64,000 nucleotides of DNA from Sepiola atlantica. Taxonomy: Eukaryota; Mollusca; Cephalopoda; Sepiida; Sepiolidae. A program made the translations under genes and the position numbers. Each line of letters opens with the position of its first letter. Position 1 is the stretch's first letter. Shown one piece after another: positions 31,750 to 42,344 of this stretch. The notes below the pieces were generated by a model. The model ran no database searches, was not told where the DNA came from, and saw nothing but the letters and a program-made list of their open reading frames with translations. Location: contig OY744519.1 in NCBI GenBank assembly GCA_963556195.1, positions 110,050,532 through 110,114,531 on the forward strand, written 5' to 3'.

Positions 31750-32660
31750 AGCAGTTTTTTTACTATCACATCCACCGTAGTTCATCCCCCCCCCCCAAAA
31801 AAAATCAGATTTTACTTTTCTTAGGCGATTACCCGTAAACAGCCTTAAAAATTTTTGCAAAAATGGAATAAAAAAAGTAAATGGTTTAGATTTTAGAGTG
31901 GGGGATCACTTTCATATATAAATTAAGTGTAAAATGAGCACCTACTTCCTGGCCAGTTAGATATGTGTAACTAAGTTCTTTATTTCTATCGAAATAGTTT
32001 TAAACAAATTTCAGAAGAAAAAAAACAATCTTCACATTCGGTTACAGGTTAGGTTTAGTTGAGGATTAGGGTTAGGTTAGATATACATACAATATATCTG
32101 TGATTGCCTCCCCAGCCCCCCGCCGCCCTAAAAAAAATCGAAATATTTTAAGTTTTTTCACATCTTAAAAAAAAGCAAAAGTTCCACCTCCATTTGTATT
32201 TATTTACATGTTGAAGTTTTTAAAGGCTCCCCTCCCAAATAGTTTCTATACGGAAAAACCGAAATTAGTTTCAGTGTGTTATTTCATTGTAAAACAAAAC
32301 AATGCCCCCCCCCCCGCTAAAAAATTGAAAAAAATATTCTTTTAACTCACTAAAAAGATTCTGAACTCCAAATTTAATTTTTCTTAGTGTGCAATCATTT
32401 ATATCAGCTTAGATATACGTCGACAGTGTTATTTCCTAGTTTTGTCACCTAAATTTTTATGAGTTGATGTGTATGTATTCTCAAATACCTCACGTTTTGC
32501 TGTTAGTGTTGTCGATTAATTTTCTTCTTTTTTTGGGTTAAAGAGAATATTGTGTCTTGAAGGCGGCATCCAGTTATAAATTTGAAAAGAAGCAAACAGT
32601 GTTTATGAGTAAACTGTCATGCATTATATTTTATGTCGGATATTATTTTTTGTTTGATTA
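31750..32660. other. no gene recognised
   Basis: AT-rich, with poly-C runs at about 31787, 32110 and 32303. Nothing else is supported. Confidence 0.5.
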
Positions 32661-32671
32661 GTAACAATTAT

Positions 32672-33165
32672 TACCAGGGGTAAGGTCTATGATAGCTGTG
32701 TTAGAAACGTGATGTTGTATGGCAGCGAGTGCTGGGCCCTCATCCAGGCCTCACTTGTTCGACTCCAGAGTAATGACAGGGCAATGATTAGGTGGATATG
32801 CAATGTAAAGTCGGACTATATCCAGAACATTAGGTCAGACACTCTACTTGAGAAATTGGCCATTTCAAAATTTGATGTCCTAATAAGGGCAAACCGTCTT
32901 CGTTGGTTCGGGTATGTTGAAAGAAGCAAGGGGTATATCAGCACATGCAGAGACCTAAGGCTGGACAGCAAAAAGAAAGCTGGGCATCCTAGGAAGAGAT
33001 GAAAAGAATCCATCAGGCAAGACCGTAAACAGTGACAAATGGACACAGTTAATCCCCACAATTGTGAGCACTGGAGACTTGCATAAGGACAGCCAGACAA
33101 TGTCGAACCTCTTGTCAAAGGGAACATAGCCGATAAACCTGGATAGTTAGTGAATGAGTGTGAGT
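32672..33165 (+). pseudogene. RTE-like LINE 3' end, 5'-truncated
   Basis: Frame 32709-33002 reads MLYGSECWALIQASLVRLQS, then NDRAMIRWICNVKSDYIQNI, LEKLAISKFDVLIRANRLRW, FGYVERSKGYISTCRDLRL and KKAGHPRKR. It is the same family as the minus-strand element at 5.2-8.0 kb, with the same YISTCRDLRLDSKKK end. The tail ends near 'gatagttagtgaatgagtg', defining the shared 3' terminus. It is a typical dead-on-arrival LINE insertion. Confidence 0.85.
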
Positions 33166-33199
33166 AACACATAAGAAAAGCAAACTGCTTTTATAATTG

Positions 33200-34065
33200 G
33201 AAATGTATTTTTTTATTACAAATAATCAAAGCAAACCTTTTTTTATAATTGAGTTTTTTTGTTTTTGTTACAAATAATATTGAAAACATTTTTAAATACT
33301 TTAATAAATAGTCTAATTGTTTTTCATAAATAGAAATTAAATAAAAAAAATACAGAATATTCCCGAAGAAATTGTTTTTTATTTTGCGTACGAAGAAATC
33401 TTTCCAGACTGAGGCAATTATTATTTTGTTTGGAGAGCAGGATTTTCCACAAATAATATTGAAAATAGTTTTTAAATACTTTATTTTTTTAAATAGTCTA
33501 ATAGTTTTTCATAAATAGAAATAAAATAAAACAAATGAAATATAGTGATTACAAGCAAAAAAACTCATTTATTATTACTGAATAATCAATGTTTTTATTT
33601 TGCTTGTAATCACTATTTACTTGTTTGTTTGAAAATACTTTTTAAATTGTTTACAATGAAAATATTGTTTTAATAACAATTCTAATACAGGATATCCCTG
33701 AAGAAAGTGTTTTTTATTCCACTTGAGAAGAAATCCTTCTAGACTGAGGCAATTTTAATTTTGTTTGGAGAGGTTGATTTCCACACACAAAAACCGACTA
33801 TGTTTGTAACTCTAAAATTGCATCTGTCAGAAGAAGACATGTTTAACCTGACTTGATATCAGTAGGATAGTATTCTCTTAATAAGCCAATTCTAAACACC
33901 CTTGAAATAATGCAGATGTGAAAGTAGATTTCGGCATTTGTGAATGCATGCAGCTATCTGTTCGTTAATTTATAATCCGTTAATCCAGAATGTTTACAGA
34001 ACGTATAAGCAACAGGCATTCAGAATGGCTGAACGATGTTCCATTAATCTGCAAAAGGGAGAAAT
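33200..34065 (+). repeat. interspersed repeat family G, copy 2, with internal duplication
   Basis: This is the inverted mate of 16060-16668. Within it the module 'aataatattgaaaa...ttttaaatacttta...agtcta' occurs twice (about 33265 and 33450). Confidence 0.7.
33543..33618. repeat. hairpin with 18-bp arms
   Basis: 'tagtgattacaagcaaaa' and 'ttttgcttgtaatcacta' are perfect reverse complements around a loop of about 37 bp. Confidence 0.85.
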
Positions 34066-34380
34066 CGTTATTTAGGTTTAAAAGCTAGTGTATTATATAG
34101 ACAATATTAAGAAAGATAAATGAAATAATTATGGTGATTTATGAGAAAGTATCTCTATTAAGGAAATTGCCTGGTTAATGTGAAGTGCGTGGGAGAGTGA
34201 AAATGTTTGCCACCTTCTTTGTGGAATACGTAGTTGGGAGAGGCAGCTTTTCTCGAATAAATGTAATAAATTTTGAAAGAAGACGAACTGTACGCATATT
34301 TTCTGGAAACATGCATAAGGAAGTGCTCTTTAGTTCCAAATTTATAATATAATACAAAGCGACAGAGAAATCGACTTTAC

Positions 34381-34381
<1 letters not shown>

Positions 34382-34428
<47 letters not shown>

Positions 34429-34538
34429 TTTACTTAAAAACTATACATTACAGTTCTTAAATGAAATACTTTATATTAGTTCTTGTAGAACCCGCAATCG
34501 AGCACTTTATGATTTTTTCAACTAACTTCTGATACATG

Positions 34539-34582
<44 letters not shown>
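34382..34582. repeat. two (TA)n tracts enclosing repeat family J, copy 2
   Basis: TA runs at 34382-34425 and 34540-34582 flank about 115 bp that is the reverse complement of 30780-30905. Confidence 0.85.
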
Positions 34583-34586
<4 letters not shown>

Positions 34587-34954
34587 TTTTAGTAAAAATG
34601 TATTGACATTCTTTTTCTTAAATATGTTTTGAGTTTTTCAAGTGAGCCTACATTTGCTTATTGACTTTTGCATAGTAACTGGCTGGAATAAACAATGTTT
34701 TGGAAAATGTCTGGGGAAAAAGAAACAAACAATGAAAGAATAAAATATCATAAAACATCGAAAAACAACAACAAAATTAAACCGTAAGCATACCATTTTT
34801 TGCAAATATATAAAAAAAATTGGACATTGTGTTTTTTTCCTTTCCTCCCCAACAGACGTACAATAAATTATAAATAATAAAACAACGAAAGAAATGGGAA
34901 GATTCTAGAAGAAATAGGAGGAGAAGGGTATGAAAAGGAAGAAGAGAATAAATT

Positions 34955-35045
34955 GCTACGACTACTACTAATATTACTACTACTACTACTACTACTACTG
35001 ATAATAATACTAATACTACTACTAATAATGATAATGATAAGAAGA
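34955..35045 (+). repeat. (TAC/TAA/TGA)n microsatellite
   Basis: Trinucleotide tract; the Leu-Ile- and Val-rich frames on both strands are its translations. Confidence 0.9.
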
Positions 35046-35049
35046 ACAG

Positions 35050-35380
35050 ACTTTTTGTCACTCAGACTCCAGGGAACACCACCGGTGATTATCAGTGCGC
35101 AATCACAGATGATAACCTGTGTGAGAACTCCTAGTGATTACAAATAATAATAATTATTGGTTGTTACCAGCGCGAAATCAACGGTAAGCGACTGTTGCGA
35201 TACCGCAAACCCATTTGCAATGGCTATCGAAAAGAGATGGAGAGTACTGGAAATCTGTGGAGGCTTGTAATCACTCAGACTCCAGGGAACACCAGCGGTT
35301 ATTATCATTGAGCAATCACTGACGATGACTTGTGTGATAACTCCTAGTGAATACAAATAATAATAATAAAAGATACATGC
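35050..35380 (+). repeat. interspersed repeat family H, copy 2, duplicated 3' end
   Basis: The 3' part ('ctcagactccagggaacacc' to 'ctcctagtga..acaaataataata') occurs at 35060-35158 and again at 35275-35375. The full unit including 'caacggtaagcgact' lies between. Each end carries an AAT-type tail, as expected for two head-to-tail retroposon insertions. Confidence 0.75.
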
Positions 35381-35479
35381 ATACATCTACCCACTTATAG
35401 TATGTTAGTCCTTTAATTATGGGGATGACGGTCTGAATTATGTGACAACCTACACACATGAATTTGTTTTAAGTGGATC

Positions 35480-35760
35480 AGGGGTGGATGGAGTAAGTTC
35501 AGGAAACTTCTTCCATTACTAACCAGCACAGAGTTACCACTGTCGACCAAAGAAAGTGTCTATCAGGTATGCGTACGCCGTGTGATGATCTATGGAAGTG
35601 AAACCTGCCCAGTGAGGGTAGTAGACATGTGGTGCATGAAGAGAAATGACATGAGAATGATGCGATGGATGTGCAATGTGAGTATTTCAGACAGGCTTAG
35701 ATCTGATGACCTCAGAAGATTATTTATCCAACCGTCCTGAAGAAAACTACACCTGAAATA
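35480..35760 (+). pseudogene. RTE-like LINE fragment
   Basis: The plus translation gives WSKFRKLLPLLTSTELPLST, then YQVCVRRVMIYGSETCPVRV, MRMMRWMCNVSISDRLRSDD and LR. This is the same subgroup as 12401-12795. It is interrupted after LRR and no RT core remains. Confidence 0.75.
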
Positions 35761-35823
35761 CTAGATGTAGCAATGGGCTTGATGGCTAATGTCTATCTAT
35801 AAGACCTGCTAGTTTGATAGAAG

Positions 35824-35997
35824 ATGCAGAACCAGCAACTCCTCATATTCATCGTAAAATCAAGAAAAGAATTCGTCTCTATGCCTTTGATTATACCTAC
35901 AACAGAAGAGGAAGCAGATCGAGAAGATGATGCACCTGATGAAACATCTGATGAAGAGACGCCTTCAGTAGAAGAAATGTTCTTCTTTACTGTACAT

Positions 35998-36028
<31 letters not shown>

Positions 36029-36141
36029 ATCAGCAGCATCAGCAGCATCATCATCAGCAGCAGCAGCAGCATCATGAGTACTGCACAGCTGTTATAATCG
36101 TTAAGTTTTCAAAGGTCACTACCCATTTTGCCATCTTATAA
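35824..36141 (+). repeat. (CAT)n-(CAG)n tract inside a chance open frame
   Basis: A 105-codon frame exists because of a CAT/CAG repeat (about 35995-36075) giving poly-His and Gln. A preceding acidic stretch (EEEADREDDAPDETSDEE) is GAT/GAA-rich. No domain or recognisable start context is seen, so I treat it as low complexity; a real gene cannot be excluded. Confidence 0.6.
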
Positions 36142-36387
36142 TATGGAAAATAATTTTTAGGGGTTGAGCTTTATAGCGACAATTCCGATATTAATTAAAT
36201 AAAAAAAATAATAATTAAATAAATTTGGATAAGAAATTTAATAAGAGTGTGTGGATGCTGTATAATGGTTTAGGATACGTTTAAATGTGTTTAACTATAT
36301 TGAATAATTAAATAAATATGTCGTTTCTACTATGCAGATTTTAACAGATGGGTCTGGAACGCATTAACTGTGATAGATGAGGGAACG

Positions 36388-36390
<3 letters not shown>

Positions 36391-36421
<31 letters not shown>
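36391..36421. repeat. (TA)n microsatellite
   Basis: Short TA tract. Confidence 0.97.
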
Positions 36422-36424
<3 letters not shown>

Positions 36425-36538
36425 GTAATGTTTCTGCATAAAAAGATATCTGAATGCGTTCAATTGTCAATATCACAAAAACAAGAAGAACAACAACAGA
36501 ATGACAACATTTATATATCTCTCCTCTTCTACTAGACA

Positions 36539-36646
36539 GGTTCCGTGGCTTAGTGGTAAGGGGGCTGGACTCAGTCATTTGGGTCATCATTTCGAATGTC
36601 GCTAGATTAAACTTAGCTGATGAACCGTAAAACTGCGAAACATGCG

Positions 36647-36650
<4 letters not shown>
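36539..36650 (+). mobile_element. tRNA-headed element with decayed hammerhead
   Basis: A-box-like GTGGCTTAGTGG (36545-36556) and B-box-like TTTCGAATGTC (36590-36600) precede a core CTGATGA (36617-36623), GAAAC (36637-36641) and a GTC (36646-36648). The (TA)n tract begins at once. Stem II keeps only two of four pairs and stem I is not convincing, so the ribozyme is decayed. The tRNA-head, hammerhead, (TA)n order is the same as at 13.9-14.7 kb although the sequences differ. Confidence 0.5.

Positions 36651-36693
<43 letters not shown>
36651..36693. repeat. (TA)n microsatellite
   Basis: About 43 bp of TA. Confidence 0.98.
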
Positions 36694-36695
<2 letters not shown>

Positions 36696-36724
36696 CTATT
36701 TCATGTATCCACATAAAATTTTAT

Positions 36725-36963
36725 AAAGAGATATAATTTTTTATGTATCAATTTTCAGTATTTATTTCAACAGTGCTCGATACGTAAGTAGAGCTAGGTA
36801 GTAAGCTATGAAAATATATGGCAATTAAGCTAAACAGAGGCTCTCGCGTTTCATCCCCGGGGGGGATGGAATCTTCTGGCTAGATTTTAGCCTGAAGATT
36901 CCCCCCAGGGATGAAATGCGGGAGCCTCTGTGTAGTTTAATTGCCATATATTTTCATAGCTTA

Positions 36964-36965
<2 letters not shown>
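36725..36965. repeat. foldback element, copy 2
   Basis: Same family as 15211-15410. Arms 'tagtaagctatgaaaatata...gcaattaa' (36800-36830) and the reverse complement (36935-36963) enclose inverted 'gaggctctcgcgtttcatcc' / 'ggatgaaatgcgggagcctc'. The 36725-36800 extension is the inverted counterpart of 15341-15410. Confidence 0.85.

Positions 36966-37012
<47 letters not shown>
36965..37012. repeat. (TA)n microsatellite
   Basis: About 48 bp of TA between foldback and hammerhead-like element. Confidence 0.98.
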
Positions 37013-37017
<5 letters not shown>

Positions 37018-37019
<2 letters not shown>

Positions 37020-37095
37020 TGGTTACATTTGGTCTGAAGAGGTTGACTCTCTGTGAAGAGTACAACCGAAACATGTACGCACATATGTAACCAAT
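37018..37095 (+). ncRNA. hammerhead-like motif with extended stem II
   Basis: Outer stem ATTGGTTACAT (37018-37028) pairs perfectly with ATGTAACCAAT (37085-37095). The core is CTGAAGA (37034-37040), and stem II has ten pairs (GGTTG/CAACC, one bulge, ACTCT/AGAGT). GAAA follows at 37068-37071. Where UH is expected after a 1-bp stem III the sequence is CA, so the invariant U appears lost. It is bounded by (TA)n on both sides. Confidence 0.5.
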
Positions 37096-37101
37096 AATGT
37101 T

Positions 37102-37103
<2 letters not shown>

Positions 37104-37151
<48 letters not shown>
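37104..37151. repeat. (TA)n microsatellite
   Basis: About 48 bp of TA. Confidence 0.98.
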
Positions 37152-37152
<1 letters not shown>

Positions 37153-37154
37153 TA

Positions 37155-37620
37155 TAAAATTAACAGAACAGTTTTGCACTGCTTTTGTGTTCACTTACGA
37201 AGATTAAAATCAAAATATAATGCTACTAAACATTATGCCTAGAATCATTATTCCAATTTTGATCAAAATCCATTGCATGATTTTGATTCTAAAAATTTAA
37301 GAAGTTTTCAAAAGAAATTGAAATTCAGAGAATCTTGATTAATTGGTGTCTAATAATTATGGCTCAAATTTAATGCAAAACTGAAATATCTGAATTTTCA
37401 AAGAGAACGTTGTTCCTAAAATCCCTTAATAATACAAAATACTCTAAAGAAACTTAAATTTAGGGAATATTTATTAATTGATGTCTAATACTTATTGTTA
37501 AAATTTCACAAAAACTAAATACAACCTACATTACGACCCCTTAAACCTAGCAGCTGTGTTCCAATATTCATGATAATCAGTTAATTATTTTAGGAGTGAA
37601 TCCTGTACGGATTTAGCATT
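37155..37620 (+). repeat. interspersed repeat family C, copy 2
   Basis: See 22630. It starts directly after (TA)n and ends near 'aggagtgaatcctgtacgg'. Confidence 0.8.
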
Positions 37621-37699
37621 CTTATATTTTTTTACTTATTTTTGTTTTTTTATTTGTCCAAACTCTAAAATATTGATTATATTCAAAAAATTTTTTTAA

Positions 37700-38285
37700 T
37701 TCTTTTTCTTTTAAATCTGTAGTTACCTGTGCCAAGGAGATTATTTTTCGATCAAAATTGTAACTATGTTTGTTTGTGTACAGCCTAGCATGCACATTGC
37801 TTGACCAATCATTACCAAACTTGGTCAAAATATCGGTAATGGTCGAACTTAGACCTATATTAATTTTGTGATTTTTAGGTCAAAATTTAAGGTCAAGATT
37901 CAGAAAAAAGTGAAAGTCACATTTTTGGTAATAACTTCGTTTTTGTTCATCGTAGAGATTCGCTACTTAACGCATATTGTAGCCAATGAAGTCCCGCATT
38001 TTATATGACCTAGACCAAGAATTTTGACCTCGACAAGTTCGGTTAAGGTCGAAATTTTTACGTTATTTCAACTTCCTATTTTTCCAAATTTGATGCATGA
38101 ATCTGATGCTCTTTGGTAACATTAATCATCATACACAATTTCAGCCTGATCACATGAATAATTTTTGAGTTATCAGCATTTCCATGGCATAATTTTGGGA
38201 ATACTTCATACAATATGGAGAAGTAAAGGTCAGATTGGACTTGGCCCATCCTTAGGTTGTTAAGTGGAGATATGCAGTCTCACCA
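37700..38285 (+). repeat. interspersed repeat family D, copy 1
   Basis: It is collinear with 49390-49920. Anchors are 'cttgaccaatc-ttac', 'gaaagtcacattttt', 'aatttcag-ctgatc', 'gggaatacttcatacaatat', 'ggcccatcctta' and 'tctcac-actgacttatg'. The family is widespread-looking, but I cannot name it. Confidence 0.8.
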
Positions 38286-38350
38286 CTGACTTATGTTTTT
38301 GCTATTTTTTCTAATCATTGCTGTTGATGTTATTGTGATATTATTACTAT

Positions 38351-38595
38351 TTGGCATAATGGTAAGTGTGTTTGCCAATTAACCGGGAGACCATGGTTCA
38401 ATCTTCGGTCGAGTCATACTAAAGACTTACAAAAATGTTATTCGGTGTCTCCTTGCTAAAATAATCAGCATTATAAGGTGACGATCAAGGGTAAGTGGAG
38501 TAATTCTGGGAAAGGAGTGGCACCATCCCCTACATCTCGATGTAGTGGCTAATGAAAAGAGAGCTTCATGTGGTTCTCGACTATGGTCGATCATG
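38351..38595 (+). mobile_element. tRNA-derived SINE, copy 1
   Basis: The head has A-box-like TGGCATAATGGTAAGTG and B-box-like GGTTCAATCT. The body includes 'gtctccttgctaaaataatc', 'cagcattataaggtga', 'gatcaagggtaagtg' and 'ctacatctcgatgtagt'. It matches 51571-51800. Confidence 0.8.
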
Positions 38596-38879
38596 TTTCT
38601 TTATTTTTTATTTTTATTATTGTTATAATTTGTGGTTTTATCAGAATACCTCCCATATATGTTTTTAATATCAGTTTCTATCTTTTCGATCAATTTTATT
38701 TTATAATTGTGACGACTATTTGTCAGTATATCTCACGAAGAATAATGAAAATTTTCTTGAATTATTATTTTCTTTATTATTATTTTCAATTTAATTTCCA
38801 TGGATACAACTAAAAAAACTATAAATAATAATTAAATAAGTATTGCAATAGTGCTCAACTAACGATGTAGGGGCAATTA

Positions 38880-39370
38880 ACAACATCTCGGCTATTCTCT
38901 ATCTCTACAAATCCACAATCACACCATGTATGGAGTACTGTTGTCATATTTGGGTTGGTGTATCTCTGTCCCATTTGAGGGTTCTTGATAAGGTGTAGAA
39001 AGGTATCTGTCATTTGATTGGCCCTACTGTTTTTTCTTCTCTGTACCCTCTCTCTCACAGACGTGATGTTGCTAGTCTCAGTTTTTTCTATACATACTAT
39101 TATGGCATGAGTTCTTCAGAATTATGTGATCTACCCCCATGCTTCTTTTGTTCCAGCTCGTTTAACTCGTTGGTCTAGTGGTCGCCATCAATTCGCTGTT
39201 TGGATACCTCATTGTAATACATGTTCCTATTCCAGTAGCTCCTTTCCAAGAACCGCAGTCTTGTGGAACTCTCTTCCTGCTGACTGTTTTCCTCCTACCT
39301 ATAACCTTGGTCTTTTCAAGACTAAAGTCAATAGGCATCTTCTGTCTTTGCGATAATCATATTTGTTCTT
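38880..39370 (+). pseudogene. CR1/Jockey-like LINE 3' end
   Basis: Frames give AILYLYKSTITPCMEYCCHI, then RVLDKV, a stop, YPLSHRRDVASLSFFYTYYY, and (frame 39126-39356) FVPARLTRWSSGRHQFAVWI, FPRTAVLWNSLPADCFPPTY and NLGLFKTKVNRHLLSL. This copy preserves the family's C-terminal block WNSLPADCFP...FKTKVNRHL missing from the other copies. It has a frame change near 39120 and one internal stop. Confidence 0.85.
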
Positions 39371-39644
39371 GTTAGCTATTTACATCAAGTGGTTTCATGC
39401 CTTGTCTGGAGCGATTTCCATAAAAAAACCCCACAGAAATGAGCTTCTCAAAATCGGAACGGTCGAATCAAGATAGCATACATTTAACACACAAAGGCTT
39501 CAATATCCTTTAAAATAGAGCTTTATATCAATAAATATAACGTCATCCAAATAATTTTGAAGGAAAGACGTTGGGAATTTTAACGTTGAAATTTGGCGAA
39601 TTTGAGTTCGTATAAAAATGTATACAGCCGTGTTGAATAGAAAT

Positions 39645-39688
39645 GTACTTCTGAGGATCGGATTTACCGTGAAACTCCAGTAAATTGC
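39645..39688 (+). ncRNA. hammerhead ribozyme motif 5 (CUGAGGA core)
   Basis: Stem I GTACTT (39645-39650) pairs with AATTGC (39683-39688) with one mismatch. The core is CTGAGGA (39651-39657), stem II CGG-attta-CCG, GAAA (39671-39674), a one-pair stem III c-tcca-g, and UA (39681-39682). Core bases are canonical apart from the free position 7. The (TA)n tract starts 31 bp further on. The element upstream was not recognised. Confidence 0.62.
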
Positions 39689-39718
39689 TAAGATAATTCC
39701 CTTTTAAATATTTATTCT

Positions 39719-39741
39719 GTATATATATATATATATATATA
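39719..39741. repeat. (TA)n microsatellite
   Basis: Short TA tract 3' of hammerhead motif 5. Confidence 0.95.
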
Positions 39742-39892
39742 TACTCCCTCTTCTTGAGTTGAGCTCTCTGGTAAGTGGAACCGCCAAATGCCACTAGCTT
39801 ATAATGCATTGCTGTTTGTGTAAACAAATTGAGCTTTCAGTATTTGACAAAGTTTATCATTGAAATTTTGTTTACTCTCACCAGCTGTCAGA

Positions 39893-40035
39893 TAAGCGAC
39901 TAGAAGCGCTGACTGTTGTCTAGACGGTCGGGTTGCGATCCCGGCTTGCAGCCCTTACTTGTCTAGCCACACTGAAAACCTGTGATACAGCAAAACAGTC
40001 AGTCTGTGGATGACCATGTCTATATAAACTAATGT
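39893..40035 (+). mobile_element. probable tRNA-derived SINE fragment
   Basis: A B-box-like GGGTTGCGATCCCG and a weak A-box-like stretch 'gcgactagaagcgctga' are followed by about 80 bp with no protein. No second copy was found in the window. Confidence 0.4.
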
Positions 40036-40571
40036 ACACCTAGCCGTCAAAAATAAAGGAAATGAAATTATGCTTTACCAATGTTGGCACTAGCTATTTA
40101 TCTTGATATATAACTAGAATATTCATATAAAATCATAGAATTACGGCAGTAATTTAATTTTTCATATATAAATTATTAGTATCATTTCTGATGACCTAAA
40201 GAAAAACACACCAACTGTTGACTTGTTATTGTAAAGTGGAGGATTTATTTCCAACTTCATTTCAGGCAGCAGGGTAAGTTTGAGGTGGTTGTCTGACTTG
40301 CTATTTGCTATCTCCTTTCCTCTCACTTCTTGAAATGGTTTTGTATGGGGGCTATAAAATAGCACTGTTTTACTTGCTAACTTTTGTGTTACGGGATGGA
40401 AGTACATATATTTATTTATATACAAATAAATACACATTGGTCTTTATTATAAAGTGGAGGATAATCAAATTAACTCATATGATGTATTTTATTGAGTTGG
40501 AATATCCGGGTTTTTTTCTATTTTTGCTTCTAAATTTTTTCTTTCACATATATGGATGTATTTTGGACAAT

Positions 40572-40574
<3 letters not shown>

Positions 40575-40627
<53 letters not shown>
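40575..40627. repeat. (TA)n microsatellite
   Basis: About 52 bp of TA. Confidence 0.98.
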
Positions 40628-40629
<2 letters not shown>

Positions 40630-40654
40630 CTAAATATATTTGAATCTTTATTTC

Positions 40655-40717
40655 CAAGCTATAAATCATTTGACTTTAGGCTGTTTTTTTTCAGCCGTCT
40701 TCCTGTTTAGACTTGCA
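40655..40717 (-). ncRNA. decayed hammerhead-like motif
   Basis: Minus strand: CAAG-T-CTA, 'aaCAGGAAGA' (core degenerate), stem II GGCTG-a8-CAGCC, TAAA (G lost), stem III GTCA-aa-TGAT and closing TAG-CTTG. The stems pair well, but two invariant core positions are changed. (TA)n lies 28 bp beyond. Confidence 0.4.
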
Positions 40718-41239
40718 TATGTAAACTTTTTAAGAAAAAAAATCTTACAATAACTTTCGATATTATTACAATAATCTTCTTCTTTTTTGCCTTCAAATAT
40801 TATTTCTACCTAATTTTAGAACAGACTGTAGAAAAGATTTAAAAGTTTTTAAGATGATGTCTATTCTCCTGTCCATTTTGAAGACATTATTTTAGTTTAA
40901 ATATACATATACATATTTTTTTTTTCAGCTAAAATTATTTTTAATAATTCAATAGTTTTCCCACAATGTTTGATAGTGTAGTGAATTCACAATCAACCTT
41001 TTACTGTAATAAGCTCTATTTTCGCCAGGGAAAAAGCTATAATAATTATTTTTGTTGTTTCAGAAAAAATCAATTTTTAACCAAGAACTAGTAGATGATC
41101 TCAAACAATTTTTTATAACTGAAGAAGAGATGAGCCCAGATTTGAAAACTGACTGAAGATTGATGTAAGTATCTTGAACATTTTTCTGCATTGTCATCTT
41201 GATTTCAAATATAACTGGGCTATTACTATTTCGTATATT

Positions 41240-41595
41240 CATATTCTTATAATAATTAATTGTATAAGATTCAGTGCTAAGATCAGGAATACACAGGTGC
41301 CTATATTCATTCCTGAATAACGCCGGGTGTGCCTATACTTGTTATACTATAAAGCTGACTTCAAGATCGATGGATGGGAAAACTACGCAGCCAATTAGCA
41401 TTAAATTTTGTATACACTCAGAAGATACCTGGACAGATTTCGGCATTCTCAAAACCTCAATATATGTATATTCTCCAAAACCATTTACAAAGCTAAAACC
41501 GTTCTAACCAATCAAATAACTTCTTACATCCTCTCCCAGCGCTGTAATGGCAGTAAATCCAAAGAGATCAGCAACCATTGTAAACGTAGCTAATT
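41240..41595 (+). mobile_element. decayed Helitron-related sequence
   Basis: 'gaataacgccgggtgtgcc' resembles the hairpin of the other Helitron ends. The following 'atcgatggatgggaaaacta', 'cattaaattttgtatacact' and 'cggcattctcaaaacctcaa' look like one extended repeat. Low confidence on class. Confidence 0.3.
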
Positions 41596-42344
41596 CAAAA
41601 AAAAAAATAAAGTAACTTATTTGTGGTATTTACATGAAAAAATCCATTTGTATATGTGTTAGATATTGAGTGGGAAGATCCCCTAGCATATAATCAGTTA
41701 GTTGAGAATAACAGGAAATGAAATCCGCCGAGGGGTTAGCAGAGGTCAAATTGATGATTCCGAGTTGAAAATTGCTTAGGCTGTGGGAATGCACTAAGAC
41801 AGATATAACGTCACATGGCTCAAAGAGAGAGTCCATTTGTAAGCATGCATAGGTGTCAGATGTGGAATAACATGGGGTGACAAGATATAACTAATTGTAG
41901 TGATTTCAATCTTTATCACTCTGTATTCTCATCCTCTGGTCAGTGATTTGGAACGAAGATCATGTTGAATAACTGTTAGTGTCTTCTGTCAGTTTAGTGC
42001 CGAGTTGATCTTTTTGAAGGTATGAATAAGAAGCTTTAATTACCGAATGGCGTTCCCTCAGTCTGGGACGATCATCACAAAGTTACATACAGAAGAAACG
42101 ACCAGCAACCAAGGTATGAATAACAATTGGTGAATGTTTCTGTAATGATTACGGCAACTTGGTTGCTGTATGTATGGCATAAGATTGGAACGCAACACGT
42201 TTCTAGAGGGTAGAAATAATTTTTAAAAGACAGAAAAAAACACGAAATAAAAGATGTTTTTAATTAAAAAGATATTTATAAGTTTAAAGTTATGTACTGA
42301 GAATTTAAATTTCTTTATATAGCACTTCATCAGTTGCACTATGG

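Noticed and set aside
35935..35970. Two CTGATGA phrases resembling hammerhead cores
   Set aside because: They are part of a GAT/GAA-rich low-complexity stretch with no stem II-GAAA-stem III order.
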